The notes: generated from the sequence alone by a model not told the origin. A stretch of DNA of 64,000 nt from Azadirachta indica (GCA_022749755.1 CM040440.1:18959269-19023268), one strand, 5' to 3'; shown: positions 12,898 through 25,663, numbered from the stretch's first letter. Numbers and translations: made by a program.

Positions 12898-14847
12898 TGA
12901 TAATCCGTTGATGATGACACCACTTAGATATCAAATATAGTTAGTTAGGCCATATAGAGCTAGTAGATCTTTAGGATCTGTCTTTGTGTAAATATTTTTT
13001 TTATTTATTTAACTCGCGTTCTAATAAGACTAAATTAGACATTGTTTACTCTCTTTTGGCTGATGGGAAGTGGAAATTGGGTCTTACTTCTTGGTGGCTT
13101 TTACAGTTATTTTGTGTCAGTTTTTTTCCTTTTTGTAGGATAAAGAAAAACATGTGACCTTATTTTTTTTTTTTAATTAATCAAATTGTAAGAAAATTAT
13201 TTACAAATTAGAGAAAACAAAATAGTGTAAATTGTGCAGTATTTACTATTGCGCATTAACATATTCAGCTTCACCAAAAATATTTCTTTTATAGTTATTT
13301 ATTTTTTCTGAAAATAATCTATTAAATTACCAATACCATAAAAATCTTTACTTTATATCCGAAGTGCAAAAGTTTTTAATATAAAAGAAAATATAAATAT
13401 ATTTTTATTATTATTTTATTATACACAAATCTATTAAAAAATCATATGATATTTAGTGTCTGTTAAATTAATTAATAGCTTCAGTTAAGTCGCTATTACC
13501 CTTTGATTATAAAATATGCTCAACCAGTCATGCTGCTGATCCAATTATTTGTCCTAATTGGACCTCTACCTCATCTGAACCATTTCAACCTCCCTCCAGT
13601 CTGTCATTTGCGACCGTTACAGATTTTTTCATTTTTTTTTTCCTTTTTCTAATTTTTCTTGGCTCCCATTATACTACGCTCCATTTTGCGATTTGTAAAC
13701 ACTGTATATCATTATTAAATATTTCTGGTACACAGGACTCAGTACTACGTCCAAACTTGTATTCATGCTTCAAAATCTCAAAAATGCCCCTGTACATTGT
13801 TCATTGTACGGTGGCTTAAGCTTCGGCTTTTTTGAATTTAGACCCACCTATCAGCACCTTATTTGCATTCGCGCCCATATGACGATCTTCCGAAAGTCCA
13901 TATTACCCTTCCGTTAAAATCCCACTCACTTGGCGATTCTCAGTGGATTGACGTCTGGCCGTTGGATGACATAGTGAATGATGACGACTTGACATCTGGC
14001 CATCCGATAAGAACCGCGAGTGCGGCGTAAGTAAGGCGCACCAAGAGGGTAACAATGTAAACTCAACAAAAACTGATTTAAAATCCCCAATTTAAGGCAT
14101 GTGTTGTTCAGATACGCCTCGACGCTCGAAGCACCTCCATCTGTGGTACACGTGCCTTTCACTCATTCGCTGGGTAGGCAATCTTAACGGCGAAAAGAAA
14201 ACAAAAGAAAAAAAAGAGGATAAAAACTTGAAGGACTGTGTATATGCATTTAAACTAGAAGTCTATCAACTCTGCAACAAAGCAGATAGAGACAAAGAAG
14301 CACCGCTCTCTTCGTCTCTGCTAGGAACCGGAAAACGAAAAGAAGTCAGGTACGTCTTTTCTTGCTTTGGTAGAGCAATTCTTCAGACTTCACTGAGCGA
14401 ATAGTTCAAAGGAAGTTAGTCATTTCATTCAAGTTCTTCCCATTTAACTCTCGGTTTTGAAAGGGACCTGATAGCTTTCTTTCCATGTATGATATGATTT
14501 ATGCGTTTTTCTGTTTCTTTAATTTTATGAGGTGTGTTTTTAATTTGGTATCTAATCTGGCATTTGAAAATTGAAGTTTCCCTCTTTGGGTTTCAGGGAA
14601 TCGAAATGACTGAATTAACCCTTTAGTTGCTTTCTACTGTTTGCCCTTCATTATCATTGCCTTTGTTAGTTAATGACAATTGTTGTGGCATACTACTAAT
14701 CAGACTATAATTGTATGTTGTTTATTTCTTCTCGTTTTCTTTCCATATGTTGATAATACTTTGGATTATTTAAAAGGCTGTGTAAAGATTTTGTTTTTTA
14801 AGTTTAAATTTGATTTGTGGAGAAGGTAAGCAGAGCAAAGAGAGAGG
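12898..14847. other. NHX 3' flank and NET3 promoter/leader
   Basis: The first part (about 12900-13500) is the AT-rich 3' flank of NHX. From about 14180 the sequence resembles a transcribed leader of the next gene. A GTCAG/GTACGT donor at about 14345-14355 and a pyrimidine-rich stretch ending TTTCAG near 14597 suggest a leader intron. No coding gene was recognised. Confidence 0.4.
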
Positions 14848-17610
14848 ATGGTGGAAATGATGAGCAAGGAAACATCTCACTGGTGGTGGTTTGACAGTCA
14901 CAACAAGAGCTCAAAAAGCTCTCCATGGCTCCAATCAACTCTCGCTGGTAAAAACCCTTATAACCGTTCTTCCTGTTTTGATTTTAGTCTTTCTTCGCTT
15001 GAAAATCATGTGTCTTGATCTTGATTCTTGGTTCTTCATTGGTTTGTTTCTTCCAAATTTGATTCTCGGTTCTTGACCGTTGGAGAACGTGTATTAAAAT
15101 TTTCTTGAACGTTTGAATTCTTTTTCCCCCTTTTGGTATCACCTTTTACATAAATTGACTTACAAATGAACAGAATTGGAGAGATGACTGTTGTGTTGGC
15201 GGGGTAGATTACTTTTATGGACACAAACAGCCTTTACTGACGTAAGGATGGTTTATAAACAAAATAAAAGGGTAATTTGTGGTGGCCCCTTTACTTTTTG
15301 GATTCATCACCATGTGGGCCTGGAGGAAGGTTTCAATTATGCTGTAATATCTTCTCCGAGTAACTTCCTTTTAGGAAAAAGAAAAAAAAATTCATTTTGT
15401 TTCCATATCTGGGTTTTGGTTTTGGTGTTTAAAAAGTAGGATCTATTCTTTTACAATTTGAATCTCTTCTAGTGACAAACAGGATTAACATTTTTACGTT
15501 ATTCTTTCCTGTTCTAAAGATTGTGTATGCTACACATTGGAAGAGCAGATCTAAGTTGATTTTTCGCAACTTTTTTTTATTGATGCAATAGGGTGAATGC
15601 AATCGATTTTAAAATGAGAGGGGAGGTTGCTGTAATACATTTTAAAGTGGAGAGGCGTGAGACTAAGTACATGCAATTACCTCGCAAATGATGTGCATTA
15701 GATAGGCCTGTCGTCATAGGATTCTAAGACAGACCCCTCAGAAATTTCACACGATTTAGAATTAGGTAATGGTAAAGTTTTTGTACTCGACCGACCTTGA
15801 GCAAAAGAAGGTTCAGATGTGGGAGGGGTCCACAGAAATGGAGTGGTAGACTTGAATTATAAAAGATGGGCTTGGGAAATGAATTGAATGAAGAATTGGG
15901 AGAACCTTAGGTTCATTCGAAGAGTTATTACATCTTATCTTCATAGCACTAGTTCTAATGAGTGTTCTACGGTCACAGATGCGATCATTTTGTAAAGAGA
16001 GTGATTGTAAGTAGTGGGAGTCAACCTGTCTGTGATATTGTGGTCCTCACTGTGGAGGACCTTGAAATCCATGTTTTTCTGTCAATGCTTTCTAATTTAC
16101 TTTCAGATTGGCCTCTTAAAGTTAATCATAATTTTAAAGCAATATAAAGCTGTCTTTATTACCTAATAATTTAATGGACCCATAAAGATTTAGTTGAACT
16201 TTAGAATAACTTTTTTATTTGCAAGATATGTGATTCTGTAGAACTTGGAGAGTGCATAGGGCCCGAGACTGTTTTTTCCTGATTCCATCTTCCTAGATGG
16301 GGCCGTGACTGAATTCATCATGTTCTTTTTCTACTTTTTTTCTTTTTGGTTTGCTTGCTTATGAGGTAGGTAAACTTTGGAATGGATGAAGTTTAATTTA
16401 TGAATTAGTTATTTACAAGTTGCTACATCATCCAGTCTAGGGATTTTGTGGTATTGGTGAATGGTCAAACACTTCTTACTCTTTGGTTAACTATGTAGAC
16501 AAGTGTCTTCCTTTACTCTTTCTTAGGTCAACTATGTAAACAAGTATCTTCCTTTACTCTTAGGTCAACTATGTAGACAAGTGTCTTCCTTGTCTTAATT
16601 TTGATGTTTAATTATCCTGAGTTTACAGCAGCTACAATGGCTGTTAAAGAAATTCTTTCACATGACCGTGTTCTTCAAAATTAGTGGACACTTTGAATTT
16701 GAACCTCTTTTATGAATATAATAAATCCAATATTCCTGAGATTTATTTATTATTTCTACTTGGCATCTATTATTACTGGTTCATTACTTGTTTTAATTAG
16801 ACATTTGACGTTGATGCAGAGCTCGATGAGAAGACGAAGGCAATGCTGAAATTGATAGAGGAAGATGCAGATTCATTTGCTCAACGTGCAGAAATGTATT
16901 ACAAGAAACGACCGGAGCTAATTAGCATGGTTGAAGAATTTTATAGGGCTCATCGGTCACTGGCAGAGAGATATGATCTAGTGAAGTCAGACAATGGAAC
17001 TCGTCTCCTAACAACATTTGGTTCCCCATTCATTGCTGTCAAGCACCACAAACCAGAGAAATTAATGGGTGTGATGGATCAAACATATAATAGCTACTCA
17101 GAGACTTCTGATACCGAGGAATATCCTGAATCAGAAGTTGATGATCCTGAACACGAGGTTGAAACTCAAATTGAAAAGGAAATTGCTGAAGTTGAGGATC
17201 CTGAACCTGCAAATGAAACTCAAATTGACAAAGAAATGGAAGAAGATGAGTACCCTGAACAGGAACATGGAATTCGATTCGAGCAAGAATCGAAAAGGGA
17301 TGTCATTTCAAGAGAGGTGTATGATGAAGAAATTATGAAGTTGAGAGAGGAAATAGAAGCACTCAAAGAGGAGAACAAGAGGCAGAAGGATCAGCTAATG
17401 CAGAAGGATGAAGAGAAGAGAGAAGTGATTAGACAGCTCAGTTTGTCTGTGGGAGTGCTCAAGGATGAGAATCTGAAACTGAGGATGTATATAGCTCGAG
17501 AGTCGCCCAAGAAACGCAGCCCCTTTGATTTCAGCAAATTGAAGGGAGGATTTTTAGGGAAGTTATTTGGTGGGTCTCCAGAATCTCAGGCCATTGTTTC
17601 AAGACAGTAA
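14848..17610 (+). CDS. NET3: NET3-type NAB-domain actin-binding protein (NETWORKED family)
   Basis: Two coding exons, 14848-14947 and 16820-17610, join in phase 1 to give 296 residues. The N-terminus holds the NET actin-binding (NAB) domain: [20 protein letters not shown] at residues 10-29, then [20 protein letters not shown], and [27 protein letters not shown] up to about residue 90. After it come a strongly acidic linker with repeated PE/DPE units (about 125-185), a coiled coil (about 190-260) and a basic C-terminal tail with [22 protein letters not shown]. Known role of the family: plant-specific linkers of actin filaments to membranes; NET3 members are the short group, acting at ER, plasma-membrane and nuclear-envelope sites. 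The short length and single NAB plus coiled coil argue for NET3 over NET1, NET2 or NET4. Intron 1 is long, 1.87 kb. The start ATG opens the NAB exon. Confidence 0.88.
16485..16597 (+). repeat. Three imperfect ~37-bp tandem repeats in NET3 intron 1
   Basis: A unit containing AACTATGTAGACAAGTGTCT and TCCTTTACTCTT is repeated at 16485-16525, 16526-16562 and 16563-16597. The copies differ by small substitutions and by the length of the T/C-rich end. Confidence 0.75.
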
Positions 17611-18188
17611 ACTGTCGATTTGTGGTGGGTTGCATGCCAGGAGGTACAATAATCTGCAGAACACAGTTTATTATAGAAAAGAGCGTGTATATTTAGGGAT
17701 ATGTAGCTCAATCTAGAAATTTATATGTAGTGTTACTTGTTTGTAGAAGTTTCGTTGTTTTTGTTTTTTTCTTTCTGCTCTAGATGAGACGGACATTATG
17801 CTGTCAATCTGTACTTTCTTTTGTATGCAGAAGAATGATCTCCTTCAATTTTGAAGAAAATGCGGAGTGCACAGAAAATAAGCATTGAATTGTGTATAAA
17901 TTGCACAATTGGGAAAAAGAGTTAAACTTCATTGGTCCAATGATTAAAGTTTCCATAAGCCCAATAGAGTACAAAAGTAACTGGAACGACTTAATTTATT
18001 TGTTATTTTATTTTTCAAGACATTCTCCTATTTCAATACACAAAAATGCCATACACTTGCACTCACTGACGTCAGTGAGCATTATTCTATACCACCAAAA
18101 GAAATATACAAACATAAAGCGGAACCAATAACAACAATAATTGAAGGTGCCCATTAACAACGGCAAACTCACATATAGGCAAGCTGCA
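17611..18188. other. Convergent 3' flanks of NET3 and the AGP gene
   Basis: 578 bp between two convergent stops. It should contain the 3' UTRs of both genes. It is AT-rich, and I found no coding sequence or strong repeat in it. Confidence 0.4.
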
Positions 18189-18605
18189 TTAAGCAAAACA
18201 ATAGTAAACCAAAAAAAAAAAAACAGCAAAAGTTTTATGTCCTGTTGAAGCTAAAGAAACTGAAGAGGAAGCTGGCAATAACCCAGATGGTGCGAAAGCC
18301 GTTTGAGGACCAGGAGCTAGCAAATCATCAGGATTCGGGGGGCTTGGACTTGAAGGAATCGTAGGCAGTGAAGACTCAGCTGGAGAAGGAGCCATACCTT
18401 TGGGAGTTGGAAACAATGGAGTAATGTCTGGAGATAAACTTGGAACTGAAGCTGACGGTGAAGGTAAAGGCGCAGTACTCGGCAAAAATGCGGGAGCAGC
18501 TGATATTGTAGAGAATTGTACATGTATTTCAGATTGGAAAGCGGGCGAAGTAAAATAAGCCATGAAGACCATGAAAGTTGCTAAGAATGAGGAAACGGAA
18601 GCCAT
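18189..18605 (-). CDS. AGP: Classical GPI-anchored arabinogalactan protein (AGP)
   Basis: A single exon of 138 residues on the minus strand, starting MASVSSFLATFMVFMAYFTS. The first 24 or so residues form a hydrophobic signal peptide. The central part is rich in Pro, Ala, Ser and Thr with many SP, AP and TP dipeptides (for example PLPSPSASVPSLSPDITP and PSSPSPPNP), the pattern that directs Pro hydroxylation and type II arabinogalactan O-glycosylation. The C-terminus (TFAVFFFLVYYCFA) is a hydrophobic tail preceded by small residues, typical of a GPI-anchor signal. Known role: secreted, membrane-tethered proteoglycan of the cell surface. The mature core would be about 85-90 residues, as in the small classical AGP25/26/27-like group. 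The A run just inside the C-terminal coding end (18211-18223 on plus) encodes the Phe run. Confidence 0.85.
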   Translation of the reverse strand: MASVSSFLATFMVFMAYFTSPAFQSEIHVQFSTISAAPAFLPSTAPLPSPSASVPSLSPDITPLFPTPKGMAPSPAESSLPTIPSSPSPPNPDDLLAPGPQTAFAPSGLLPASSSVSLASTGHKTFAVFFFLVYYCFA

Positions 18606-20467
18606 TAAATGATGATAGTATTCAGTTCTCCAATTATCAACTTAATAAATGTAGGCTTTACTTTCTCCCCAGGAAGAGAGAGAGATTGGAGAAATTATGA
18701 AGAGAATGAGAGGAAGTTGATGATGAAATGAAGGCAAGGCTTAAAAGTTATGTTGAGGAAAAGGTAGTGGTGGGGACTGAATGTTAGGTGGGAGAAGATG
18801 ATTTGGAGATATTATGACAATCCAGCTCTGCAATTTAGCTAAGTGACAAGATTGGATATGTAATTTTCTTATGGAGCACATGAAGATGGGGTGTCCTTTT
18901 ATCCTTTTCCCATTGAGCGTTAGTGCTGCAGCTTTGTCCCGTGAATTTCCCTTGTCAATGTTTTAAGAAAATTTGTGGAAGGTGCCATTTTTCATTAATA
19001 CCTGACGGCGATGCTGCTGGTCTCTGTCACATTTTTTTTATAGCAATTGACTGGTTTTGTTATCACACAGTAGGTGTAATAAGTAACAACAACAGCAATG
19101 GCAATGCATCATCTTTTTCCAGTTCAACCAGTATATATATTTGATAATAAATTGAAAGCTAATATGAAAATTCAGGAAATTAAGTCAACAACCTGGGATT
19201 ACAGGATTTGTTCATATTCCAGTAATGGAGGTACAGAAGAGAAATGGATGCTACTTTATGACCGTTAATGGCACCAGAGCTATATCTGGACCGATCGACT
19301 GTTGAGAAACTAAAGAAAATTCTGCATCTTGTAGGAAGTGGGCCGAGGTGCCTCCGCTGGACCCAACGGAGATGGGCCTTCTATTCTCAGCCAATGTCTA
19401 AGAGTGAAAATGATTTCTATTTTTAGTTCCTGGGGCGCTGTCCAGAGCGGAGCAGAGCTGAGCTGGCTAAGGCGAACTCAAAAGAAAGAAGAGGGGCGAG
19501 GCCGAGCCAGGAGTGAGTGTTTTACTAACGTTAGTTTGAAGGCAAAAACTAAAGTACTATGATCATCGTCTTTTATATTACATTACATGCATGCAGATGC
19601 AGAAACAGAAAAGGAAATGATGTTGTCCAAATTGTAGATTACAAGTTATGATGGATCCTTTTCTCTAAGTTTGCTTTGCTTGAGTGAACAGCTAGCAAGT
19701 ATATATATGTAAGTTGTTTGTTTTGTTTTGTCTTCTTGTCTTGTCTTGTCCATGATGCATGATATATTCGGACATTGACAGATTTACAAACTGAGGTTGT
19801 TTCATGTCATCCATCATGCTTGCCGGATATATATATAAAGACTGCCACCAATATCCACATACATACATACATACATACATACATACATACATGTGTGTGT
19901 GTATGTATACATTATGAATGAACAAATCATAGCCAATAGCCTATAGTCAATATTCATTCATTCATTCATTCATTCATAAATATTACATTAATTCATTTCT
20001 TACAATTTATCTTTCCCTGATTTTGAATTAATGCAATATTTAAGTAAATTACTAGATATATTAATTAATGCTCATCAAGTACTCGTTGCATGCAGTATTC
20101 CATGCAGAAGCTGGAATTAGATTGCCAGTTTGTTTGTTTGGTAAAAATGAAGCTTAGCCGGTTGAACGCATTAGAATGTGGCGAGAAATTTGATAATAGG
20201 TTAACATGCAATTAATATGGTATCGGTTGACTAGTACTACTACTACTACTTTGTTAATTTAATTAATTAATCAATAATTATGTCTAGATTACTTGATTTA
20301 ATTACGTGAAATTAATAACCTTAATTGATTAATTAAATAATTAGTTTAGTTTAGTTTAATTTAAATCTCGAAACGACATTATAGGTGTTTGACCCAAAAA
20401 AAAAAAGTTCCTTTAACATTTATATATAATATAATTTATATATGATCGTATGTTTTCAAGTTATTTG
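18606..20467. other. Intergenic region upstream of the AGP gene
   Basis: This 1.9-kb spacer contains the AGP promoter (18606 to about 19000, with a GA-rich leader near 18670-18720), a CATA microsatellite (19855-19891), a short CATT repeat (about 19955-19976) and a TAC repeat near 20235. I see no gene. The open frames at 19338-19562 and 19692-19925 have no domain content, and the second is built on the microsatellite. Confidence 0.4.
19855..19891. repeat. (CATA)n microsatellite
   Basis: About nine CATA tetranucleotides, followed by a TG-rich tail. Confidence 0.9.
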
Positions 20468-20877
20468 TGTTGAAAGGTGGAAGGCTTATATTATAAGAAA
20501 AAATAAATTTATTAGAAATAATTATAAATAAAAAAGGAAAAAAAAGTTTACAATTTTATTGATTTCTAATTTTTGACTTGACATACAATAAAAGAACTCA
20601 CCCTTATTTATAATATGACACCTTCTTAACCAACGATTAAAATTATGCCAACATACATTTAATCTAATGGTTACAAATCTCTTTTTAAAAATATTCATAA
20701 TAATATCTAAATATTTCTTATAAATATTTAGATTTTTATTATCAAATATCTAGATATTTATTTCATAAATATTTAGATATTTTCTTACAAATTTTTAGAA
20801 ATTAGGCCACACTATTTTTAAGCCCAAATCTTACAAACCCAATTTATTTTAGACCAAATCAAGTTTAATTATCAACA
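20468..20877 (-). repeat. Copia 3' LTR
   Basis: About 410 bp, TGTTG...CAACA, matching 24902-25329. The repeated ATATTTAGATAT-type segments in its centre are shared by both LTRs. Confidence 0.9.
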
Positions 20878-20890
20878 CCCCCTTAAACTT
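20878..20890 (-). other. Copia polypurine tract
   Basis: On the minus strand AAGTTTAAGGGGG ends exactly at the inner border of the 3' LTR, the expected place for plus-strand DNA priming. Confidence 0.7.
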
Positions 20891-23780
20891 GATTTGGTGA
20901 CTTTCAATAATCTTTGCAACACACAAAATGTCTTATTCTTCAAAGTCTTGGTGAACATATCAACAACTTGTCTTGTGTCTTTACGTACTCAATTTACACA
21001 TCTTTTTTGCCTGTGCAATCCTTTATGTAGTAGTAGCGAGTGTCAATATGTTTACTTCGATCGTGGAACACGAGATTCTGAGCCAACGCTATTGCTGATT
21101 TTTTGTCAATATAAATCTTAATTGGCGTTTCTTCTGATCATTCCAACTCCTTCAAAAGATTTTTAAGGTATATTGAATGGCAAACACATGATGTTGCGGC
21201 CCCGTACTCAACATCACAATTTGAGAGAGTGACTATCGGTTACTTCATTGACATCTAAGTGAAAGTAGTGTCACCCATGAAAAATATAAATCCAGTAGTG
21301 TTTTTTCGATCATCCATGTCTTCACCACAATCGCTATCGCTGAATCCAACAAACTTGTAATCATTAGAAAATGAATAAAATAAGCCAAAATCAATTGTAC
21401 CTTTGAGATAGCGAAGAATTCTCTTTGCAACTTTGAAATGGGTGGTTGTTGGTGTATCCATGTAGCGACTAACTAGCCCAACAATATATAGGATGTCAGG
21501 CCTTGTGCAAGTTAAGTGACGTTGACTTTCAACCAAGCTCTTGAAAAGGGTTGAATATATTCTTTCTCTTTCATCATGCTTTGACAGCTTCACTCCATAT
21601 TCCACTAGTGTGCGTATTGGCTTATAATCATCCATCTTGAATCTCTTGAGGATCTTCTTTGTATAGCTTTCTTGTGAGATGAAAATTTCATCTTTCTTTT
21701 GCTTGACTTCAATGCTGAGGTAGTAAGCCATTAACCCAATGTCAGTCATTTTGAACTCATTTGTCATGACTTTCTTGAACTCTCCAAACATGCTTGGATT
21801 GCTTCCAGTAAAGATCAAATCATCCTCGTACAAGCATACGATTAAAACATCTCAATCTTTGATCTTAATATAAAGTGCATGTTCATAGGGGTACGTGATA
21901 AAACCATTCTTTTAGAAGTACTTATCTATCTGGCTATTCCATGCTGTTGGTGCTTGCTTTAACGTCTAAAGAACTTTCTTCAACTTTAAGACTTTGTCTT
22001 CATGATCCTTTACTTTACAGCCCAAAGGTTGCTCAATGTAGACTTCTTCTTCAAGTACTCCATTAAGAAAAGCAGACTTTACATCCATTTGTTTTGAGCT
22101 GCCAAAGAGATGATTAGTCTAATAATTTTTAATCAAGCAATAAGAGCAAATACCTTATCATAGTCAATTCCAGCTCTTTGACTGTAGCATATCATAACAA
22201 ACCTTGCCTTGTATCGTTTAATTTCTCCATTTACATTCTTCTTTACCTTGTATACTCATTTGACACCGATGACCTTATATCCTTTAGGAAGAGTAGTGAG
22301 TTCTCATGTGTCATTCTTATTAATGGCCTTGATTTCTGTGCCCATTGTAACTCTTTATTTTTCTTGATGCATAGCTTCTTGGAAGTTTACAGGTTCGCAG
22401 TTAGCAAAAAGGCAAAAAAAAGTGAGATTTTCCATCCTCTCGGTCATCTCATAAAGATCTTGGAGACTCCTTGTGTGTTCTTCATTTCTTTTGTTTAAAA
22501 AGGATGGTGGTGAATTATTATCATTAACTCTTGTTGGTGAACTGGCGAATTGGGGATGAAAATTGAAATCATCTATATCAGGACCAAAATCCCATTCTCT
22601 CTCTTCATTAAATATCACATCTCGACTAACTACGACCTTTTTGTTGTTTAGGTTGTATAACTTGTAATCTTTTAAATTTAAGTCATAGTTGATGAAGATA
22701 AAACTCTCATTTTTATCATCTAGCTTCGTTCTTTTTTTGTTCGGTACATGCACATAAGTTATACTTTTAAAAACTCTTAGATGAGATATGTCAGGCTTTC
22801 TTCTCCTTTAAGATTCTTATGGCATCTTTACCCACACATTTCGAGTAGAAGATCGGTTAGATAAATATACTGCACATGCCACAGATTCAGCCCAAAATCT
22901 TTTTGACAATTTCTTAGTTTGGAGCATGCTTTGTGCCATATCGAGAATGGTTTTATTTTTTCTCTCAGCAATGTCATTTTGTTGGGGGGGTTTCGGAACA
23001 GTTAGAAGACAATGGATTTCATTTGCTTCACAAAACTCTCGAAACTCTTTCGAAGTAAATTGTTTTCCATGATCGGATCTCATGGCTTTAATTTTGCATT
23101 CACTTTCATTCTCCACGAGTGCTTTAAACTTTTTGAACACTCCAAAAACTTCGCATTTTTCTTTCAAAAAATACACCTATGTTTGTTTTTTAATAATTAT
23201 CAATGAAGAGAAGAAAGTAATTACTTTTACTTAAAAAGCTTGACTTGATAAGACACGTACATCTGTGTGTATGAGTTCAAGTGGCTTCTAAGCTCTAAAG
23301 GTAAACTTCTTTGAAAAGCTCATTTTAAATTACTTTCCAAGTGGACATCCTTCGCATAGTTGGTCAGGATGATTAATACAAGGCAGTTCTCACCATTTTC
23401 TTCTTGGACAACAGTTTTAAACCTTTAAAATTGAGATGCCCAAGTCGAAAATGCCATAATCATGATGTATCCTTGTAGCAACTCTTGAGACATTTTACTA
23501 CATTGTTTTGAATATTCAATAAGAACATTATATTCTTTGACATCGCTACCTTTACAATCAAATTACTTTTACTATCTTTTATAGAAAGGTTACAATCTTT
23601 CATACGAATATCATAACCTTTTTTTAAGAGTTGTTCCAAGTTTAAAATGTTATTTTTCATTTTGAGCATATAATAGACATTTGAAATAAATTGATGGCTT
23701 CCATCTTTCAAGCAAATAAGGATGTTACCTTTGCCTTTTACGGGTATTTTGGACTCATCCTCAAAGGAGACAGCCACTCA
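20891..23780 (-). pseudogene. Copia pol remnant (gag-pre-integrase, integrase, RT/RNase H)
   Basis: Minus-strand fragments in pol order. At 23777-23460 is the gag-pre-integrase/protease border region. At 23176-22817 is an integrase core piece containing MRSDHGKQF and NDIAERKN, so the second Asp and the Glu of the DDE triad remain. At 22753-22355 is the integrase C-terminal/linker region. At 21833-21255 is the RT C-terminus and RNase H region, starting MYEDDLIFTG, where the usual YVDD box reads YEDD, and containing the RRI/AKRILRYLKGT segment typical of copia. The stretches between these open pieces are interrupted by stops and frameshifts. No active enzyme can be made. Confidence 0.88.
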
Positions 23781-24880
23781 TCGATTTATCAAGCTCCACG
23801 AATATACCCTTACTTCTATACATATGATTGCTTGTGCTAGTATCAATGTACCATGTACTAGTGCTGCCACCATTACTGTCCTTGAATGTTAGCAATAATG
23901 TTTCTTCTTCTTGATTTTTGTTCTCCACATAATTGACCTTCTCATTAATTTTATTATTGGAAGCTCTACACTCAGAAGCATAATGGCCAAACTTTTGACA
24001 ATTGTAACATTTAACTTGAGACTTATCGTACCTTGAGTTTGGCTTGTCTCTTCTATGACCTCTTGTTGAGCCTTCTTCTCTATCATTGTTATTGTTGCTA
24101 TAATTTGAAGGTCCTCTCCATCTTCGTCCACGTTCACGTCCGCGGCCTCGTCTTCTACTATTTCATCTTTCATGTTGACTTCTCTCATTGTCGAAACTTT
24201 CTTCCTTTTCTTTGAAGGTGAGCTTTGTTTGAAAAACTTGTTCCAAGGCTTCTTGCTTTCTCTTTTGTTTTTCTTCATATGCTTATAATAAGCCTATGAG
24301 TTCTTCAATGGTTATGAACTCTAAATCTTTTGTTTCTTCAATTGTTACAACAATATGCTTAAATTTTGAATATATGGAACGAAAAATTTTCTCTATAATT
24401 TGAGCATTACTCAAGCTTTCTCCATTTCTTTTTAATTGATTAGCAACCGCCAAAACTCTTAAAAAGTACTGAGAAATTGATTCAAATTCTTTCATATATA
24501 AAGATTCAAACTCATATCGTAAAGTTTAAAGATGTATTTTTTTAACTCTTTCGGCACTTTTATATGAAGTTTGAAGTATCTCCCATGTTTCTTTGGCGGT
24601 GGTTGCATTTGAAACCTTCTCAAAACCATCTTTAACCAATGCTTGATAGATGAGCTAGAGAGTTTTCTTATCTCTCTTTCTAAAATCCTTCAAGAGATCT
24701 TTTTAAACTTGAATAAAGGTGGCCTCATCTTTTGGCACATCAAACCCTTTCCCTATAACTTTCCACGAATCTTAAACTCCTAGTAAAGCCTTCATCTTGA
24801 TGCTCCAATTATCGTAGTTGCTTTTGGTAAGCATTAGAACTTAGAAGAGAGCCATTCTATTGCTTGCTATAGTCATTCAC
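23781..24880 (-). pseudogene. Copia gag remnant with intact zinc knuckle
   Basis: Minus-strand gag fragments. At 24495-24283 is a piece of the UBN2-type capsid domain (SISQYFLRVLAVANQLKRNG and the following IIEKIFRSI). At 24278-23889 is the nucleocapsid part, read in a shifted frame. In the correct frame a CX2CX4HX4C zinc knuckle (CYNCQKFGHYASEC) lies at about 24008-23965. The start region near 24850 is broken by stops. Confidence 0.8.
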
Positions 24881-24885
24881 ACCTT

Positions 24886-24899
24886 TACTCTGATACAAC
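24886..24899 (-). other. Copia primer-binding site (tRNA-Met-like)
   Basis: On the minus strand GTTGTATCAGAGT follows the 5' LTR. It matches the usual TGGTATCAGAGC initiator-tRNA-Met PBS of copia elements apart from two or three changes. Confidence 0.65.
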
Positions 24900-24901
24900 T
24901 T

Positions 24902-25329
24902 TGTTGGAAGGTGGAGGGCTTATATTAGAAGAGGAGATAAATTTGTTAGAAATAATTATGAATAAGGAAGGAAGGAAAAGCTTACAATTTTATTGATTTC
25001 TAATTTTTTACTTGACATACAATGGAAGAACTCACCCCTATTTATAGTATGACACCTCTTTAACCAACGGTTAAAATTATGCCAATACACATATAATTTA
25101 ATGACTATAAATCTCTTTTTAAAAATATTCATAATAATATCTAATTATTTACTACAAATATCTAGATATTTCTTATAAATATCTAAATTGTTATCAAATA
25201 TTTAGATATTTATTTCATAAATATTTAAATATTTTCTTACAAATTTCTAGAAATTGAGCCACACTATTCCTAAACCCAAATCTTATAAACCCAATATATT
25301 TTAGAATAAATCAAGTTTAATTTGCAACA
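24902..25329 (-). repeat. Copia 5' LTR
   Basis: About 428 bp, TGTTG...CAACA, paired with 20468-20877. The size difference comes from small indels. Confidence 0.9.
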
Positions 25330-25434
25330 GTTTGTTTATAATATACGTCTCAAGAACTAAATTAATAACCTAACTGATCTATCTATTTCTTTACCATTAA
25401 TTATCGAATACCTAATATATATATATATATATAT

Positions 25435-25663
25435 GGGATAGGATCAACAGGCTCTTAATTTTATACAAAATCTTAAATCAATTCTAAATCGTTGGATATA
25501 GACACATCTAATGGTTGAAATTGCATATGACATATGCATTAATTATGAATGCATTAATTACATGGTCAGATGTAATCTCAACCATTGGATGTGTCTATAT
25601 CTAATGATCTACAATTAATGTAAGATTTTGTGTAAAATAAAAAAGGCTGTTTATCTTGCCCCT
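25435..25663. mobile_element. MITE, family A copy 1 (in TA microsatellite)
   Basis: A 229-bp near-palindromic element flanked on both sides by TA dinucleotide runs. The left end GGGATAGGATCAACAGG is an imperfect inverse of the right end (GGCTGTTTATCTTGCCCC). The internal arms also fold: GTTGGATATAGACACATCTA on the left mirrors the right-hand GGATGTGTCTATATCTAATG. No coding capacity. Related copies lie at about 25681-25862 and 54219-54456. Confidence 0.75.

Larger units (their letters stand above)
20468..25329 (-). mobile_element. Decayed Ty1/copia LTR retrotransposon
   Basis: A complete but inactive element read on the minus strand. It is bounded by LTRs that start TGTTG and end CAACA. Its flanks are ATTTG on the left and GTTTG on the right, an almost matching 5-bp target duplication. 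Just inside the 5' LTR (right side) is a PBS resembling the initiator tRNA-Met complement. Just inside the 3' LTR (left side) is a purine tract. The internal order gag, gag-pre-integrase, integrase, then RT/RNase H defines Ty1/copia. The coding region is broken by many frameshifts and stops. The LTRs differ by roughly one base in ten by eye, mostly transitions, so the insertion is not recent. Confidence 0.93.

Noticed and set aside
14099..14404. 101-residue plus-strand frame upstream of NET3
   Set aside because: Low-complexity Lys/Glu content, no family, and it spans the probable leader and a donor site at about 14350.
19338..19562. 74-residue plus-strand frame
   Set aside because: No domain, no splice partners and no neighbouring gene evidence; it is in a repeat-rich spacer.
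20468..25329. Possibility that the copia element is active
   Set aside because: Diverged LTRs, a mutated PBS, the YEDD change in RT and many frameshifts rule out autonomous activity.
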